From Planctomycetota bacterium (GTDB taxonomy: Bacteria > Planctomycetota > UBA1135 > GCA-002686595): a stretch of DNA of 39,199 nt. The first letter of the stretch is position 1, and each line of letters opens with the position of its first letter. Positions 37,710 through 39,199 of the stretch are shown piece after piece. The position numbers were made by a program, and so were the translations under genes. Location of the stretch: contig JAQXEK010000032.1 of assembly GCA_029250885.1 (NCBI GenBank), positions 1-39,199 of the forward strand, written 5' to 3'. The notes beneath the pieces were generated by a model. That model made no database searches. It saw nothing but the letters and a program-made list of their open reading frames with translations, and was not told where the DNA came from.

Positions 37710-39173
37710 TTAGCCCTTGGGTGCCAGTGGCCGTAGGACCCGGCGCCACATATCCGTCTGGAGCAGGTGATCTGGGTCCAGGCGATTCTTGAGCTCGAAG
37801 AACCGAGCGAGGTTTTCCTTGGGGAACATGCGCTGCGCATCCTTGGAACCGATCACCATGTCCTTGGCAAAGTAGAATCGGCCGCCACCTTCGAGCACGA
37901 TCTCCGTGAGCTCCTTGGTGTGCTCCCAGACGTCTTTGCGGTTGGCGGCCGTGACCTTAAAGTCCATGGCCATGCTCCAGCCACCTGTACTGTAGGTCAT
38001 CAGGAACGGATCGTGGATGTGGCGCTTGAAGACGCCCAGGTACGGCACGATACCCTTGCGTTGGCTCCACTTGAGACACTCAGAATAGACATCATGAGCT
38101 GTCTCTTCTGGCACGAAGGGTTGGTATTGAATCAGGCCGCCCTTGCCGTAGGCGCGCTTCCAGTTCGGAACGTAGTCCAACAAGAAGGCAAAGCCCGCGT
38201 GGGACTGGCGGATTGGCGGCCGGTTGCCTTCGAAGAGCCCGGAGACGAACTTGGTGCCGTTAATCAGGCGCATGCCCGGATCATTGGTGAAGTGCTTGAG
38301 GAAGTGCCAGAGCTCACCCTTGGGGAACAGCCCCATGATGTTCTCGGGAAGCTCTTGGTGGCCAAGGGTAAAGCTCTCCTCGATGTCGCCATCATCTTCG
38401 CCTGGATCAAGATAGCGAGCGTCGTGGATCAAGCCACGGCCAAGCATCTTGCCCTTGCCAAAGCAGTCGATCCACCCAACGAGGTAGTCGCTGGTGGCCT
38501 TGTGCGCTTCAAAGTAGCTCATCATCTCGGCCAGGTTGGCGGTAGCGTAGGCCGCCACTTCCAGGTTGCCCGAGTGCACTTTCTTGGTCCCGATCTTCAC
38601 CCGCGTGAAGGCGCCCAGCAGCCCGAATCCGCCAATTGCTGCGTAAAAAACGTCGCTATTGGATTCCCGGCTACAAGTAAGCAGCTCGCCTGCGGGGGTG
38701 ACCAGATCAAACTCGAGCACCGCATCGCCGATGGTGCCGACGCGAAAGTTGTTCTTGCCGTGGATGTTCGCGCCTAGGGTCCCGGCCAAGGTCGGAAACA
38801 TCGTGCCCGACACAACCTTAGGCCAATACCCCCTGGGTAGGGCGTGCTTCCAGAGGCCTTCGATCGTAACACCGGCTTCGCAATCCGCGACGCCGGTCTC
38901 GTCGTCAAAGGAGAGGATCTTGTCCATACCCGTGATGTCCAGGGTGTGCCCCCCGGTGTTCACGGATGCGTCTCCGTAGCTGCAGCCGGTGCCACGTGGC
39001 CCGATGGTCACACCGTCGCGATGGGCGGCAGCAAAGGCGCCTTTGACCTCGGCCACATTCGTAGGGTGAAACACGCGGGCATCGGCCCGATGGGTCATGC
39101 CCCAGGCCTCGACGGACTGGAAGCTCGTGCGCGGTTCGCCCTCTTGGCGCTTGGGATATCCGAAGACCGACAT
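37710..39173 (-). CDS. FAD-linked oxidase, DprE1/D-arabinono-lactone-oxidase-like
   Basis: A 487-residue flavoprotein of the FAD_binding_4 fold. The N-terminal FAD domain shows the pyrophosphate loop GPRGTGCSYGDASVNTGGHTLDI (59-81), WPKVVSGTMFPTLAGTLGANIHGKNNFRVGTIGD and YAAIGGFGLLGAFTRVKIG, followed by a substrate domain with GGWSMAMDFKV and LKNRLDPDHLLQTDMWRRV at the end. This order resembles DprE1 (decaprenylphosphoryl-ribose 2-oxidase) and sugar-lactone oxidases; which of these is unclear. The ATG at 39171-39173 overlaps the stop of the upstream frame by one base (TAATG), suggesting coupled expression. YihY/BrkB follows by nine bases. Confidence 0.87.
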   Translation of the reverse strand: MSVFGYPKRQEGEPRTSFQSVEAWGMTHRADARVFHPTNVAEVKGAFAAAHRDGVTIGPRGTGCSYGDASVNTGGHTLDITGMDKILSFDDETGVADCEAGVTIEGLWKHALPRGYWPKVVSGTMFPTLAGTLGANIHGKNNFRVGTIGDAVLEFDLVTPAGELLTCSRESNSDVFYAAIGGFGLLGAFTRVKIGTKKVHSGNLEVAAYATANLAEMMSYFEAHKATSDYLVGWIDCFGKGKMLGRGLIHDARYLDPGEDDGDIEESFTLGHQELPENIMGLFPKGELWHFLKHFTNDPGMRLINGTKFVSGLFEGNRPPIRQSHAGFAFLLDYVPNWKRAYGKGGLIQYQPFVPEETAHDVYSECLKWSQRKGIVPYLGVFKRHIHDPFLMTYSTGGWSMAMDFKVTAANRKDVWEHTKELTEIVLEGGGRFYFAKDMVIGSKDAQRMFPKENLARFFELKNRLDPDHLLQTDMWRRVLRPLAPKG

Positions 39174-39199
39174 TAGAAGTTCAGCTTGCGGAAGATCAT
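39173..39199 (-). CDS. C-terminal end of the next gene upstream (cut by window edge)
   Basis: On the minus strand the last eight visible codons read MIFRKLNF and end in TAA (39173-39175), sharing one base with the ATG of the FAD oxidase. The tail alone cannot be identified. Coupled spacing makes an operon partner likely; DprE1-type oxidases are often beside an SDR (DprE2-type), but nothing here shows it. Confidence 0.3.
   Translation of the reverse strand: MIFRKLNF

Noticed and set aside
37767..38777. 336-codon plus-strand open frame opposite the FAD oxidase
   Set aside because: Antisense shadow of a gene with strong FAD-oxidase motifs; no domain recognised.
1..39199. CRISPR arrays, insertion sequences, prophage or toxin-antitoxin pairs
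   Set aside because: No regularly spaced repeats, transposase, integrase, phage structural or antitoxin-like gene was seen on either strand.

Overview
The window is a high-GC bacterial chromosome segment packed with genes on both strands. It holds about 35 protein genes, one eroded gene remnant, and no rRNA, tRNA, CRISPR array or insertion sequence that I could find. The gene set suggests a Gram-negative member of the Planctomycetota or a close relative: a lipid A gene (lpxB) and LPS-kinase-like proteins indicate an outer membrane, and two large secreted DUF1573 proteins, a squalene-cyclase-fold lipoprotein and a signal-peptide protein with a C-terminal module of planctomycete style sit alongside. 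The phylum is inferred from gene content, not proven.

Layout. 1-2.9 kb (minus): start of an ETF-ubiquinone oxidoreductase cut by the left edge, a GloC/YcbL-type metallo-hydrolase, a fused MoaD-MoaE molybdopterin synthase, and ssb with a terminator. 3.2-7.0 kb: a PilZ protein (+), then a minus-strand translation cluster rpmE-prfA-[membrane protein]-prmC behind a good sigma70-like promoter; PrmC is known to methylate the release factor encoded two genes upstream. 7.2-10.2 kb: two exported DUF1573 proteins, the first ended by a strong terminator. 10.5-16.4 kb (+): a small exported protein, pyruvate phosphate dikinase, a secreted protein with a structured leader, an LPS-kinase-like protein, and the C-terminal remnant of a porin that still keeps its terminator. 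16.6-20.6 kb: gltX (-), then adenosine deaminase and an esterase (+).

20.6-25 kb is the envelope region. A second kinase and a TPR membrane protein run leftward. Running rightward, lpxB, an ECF sigma factor, a predicted anti-sigma membrane protein and a YbjQ-family protein are linked by three successive 4-base start/stop overlaps. This ties lipid A synthesis to a sigma/anti-sigma pair and is the most interesting arrangement here. 25-28.9 kb: a SanA/YdcF-like protein overlapping a DUF2064 glycosyltransferase (-), then the toroid-fold lipoprotein (+). 29-31.9 kb (-): lepB, an SDR lacking the catalytic serine, and an aldehyde dehydrogenase. 31.9-35 kb: a PAS-GGDEF diguanylate cyclase (+), then an Rrf2 regulator with three cysteines leading into an EamA transporter (-), with repeated half-sites between them, and a 41-residue very basic protein with its own ribosome-binding site and terminator. 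35.3 kb to the end: ApaH-like phosphatase (+), then a DprE1-like FAD oxidase and a YihY/BrkB membrane protein (-).

Most genes are housekeeping. The novelty candidates are the lpxB-sigma operon, the 41-residue basic protein, the membrane protein inside the prfA-prmC cluster, the fused MoaD-MoaE with an internal Gly-Gly, and several short inverted-repeat sites.
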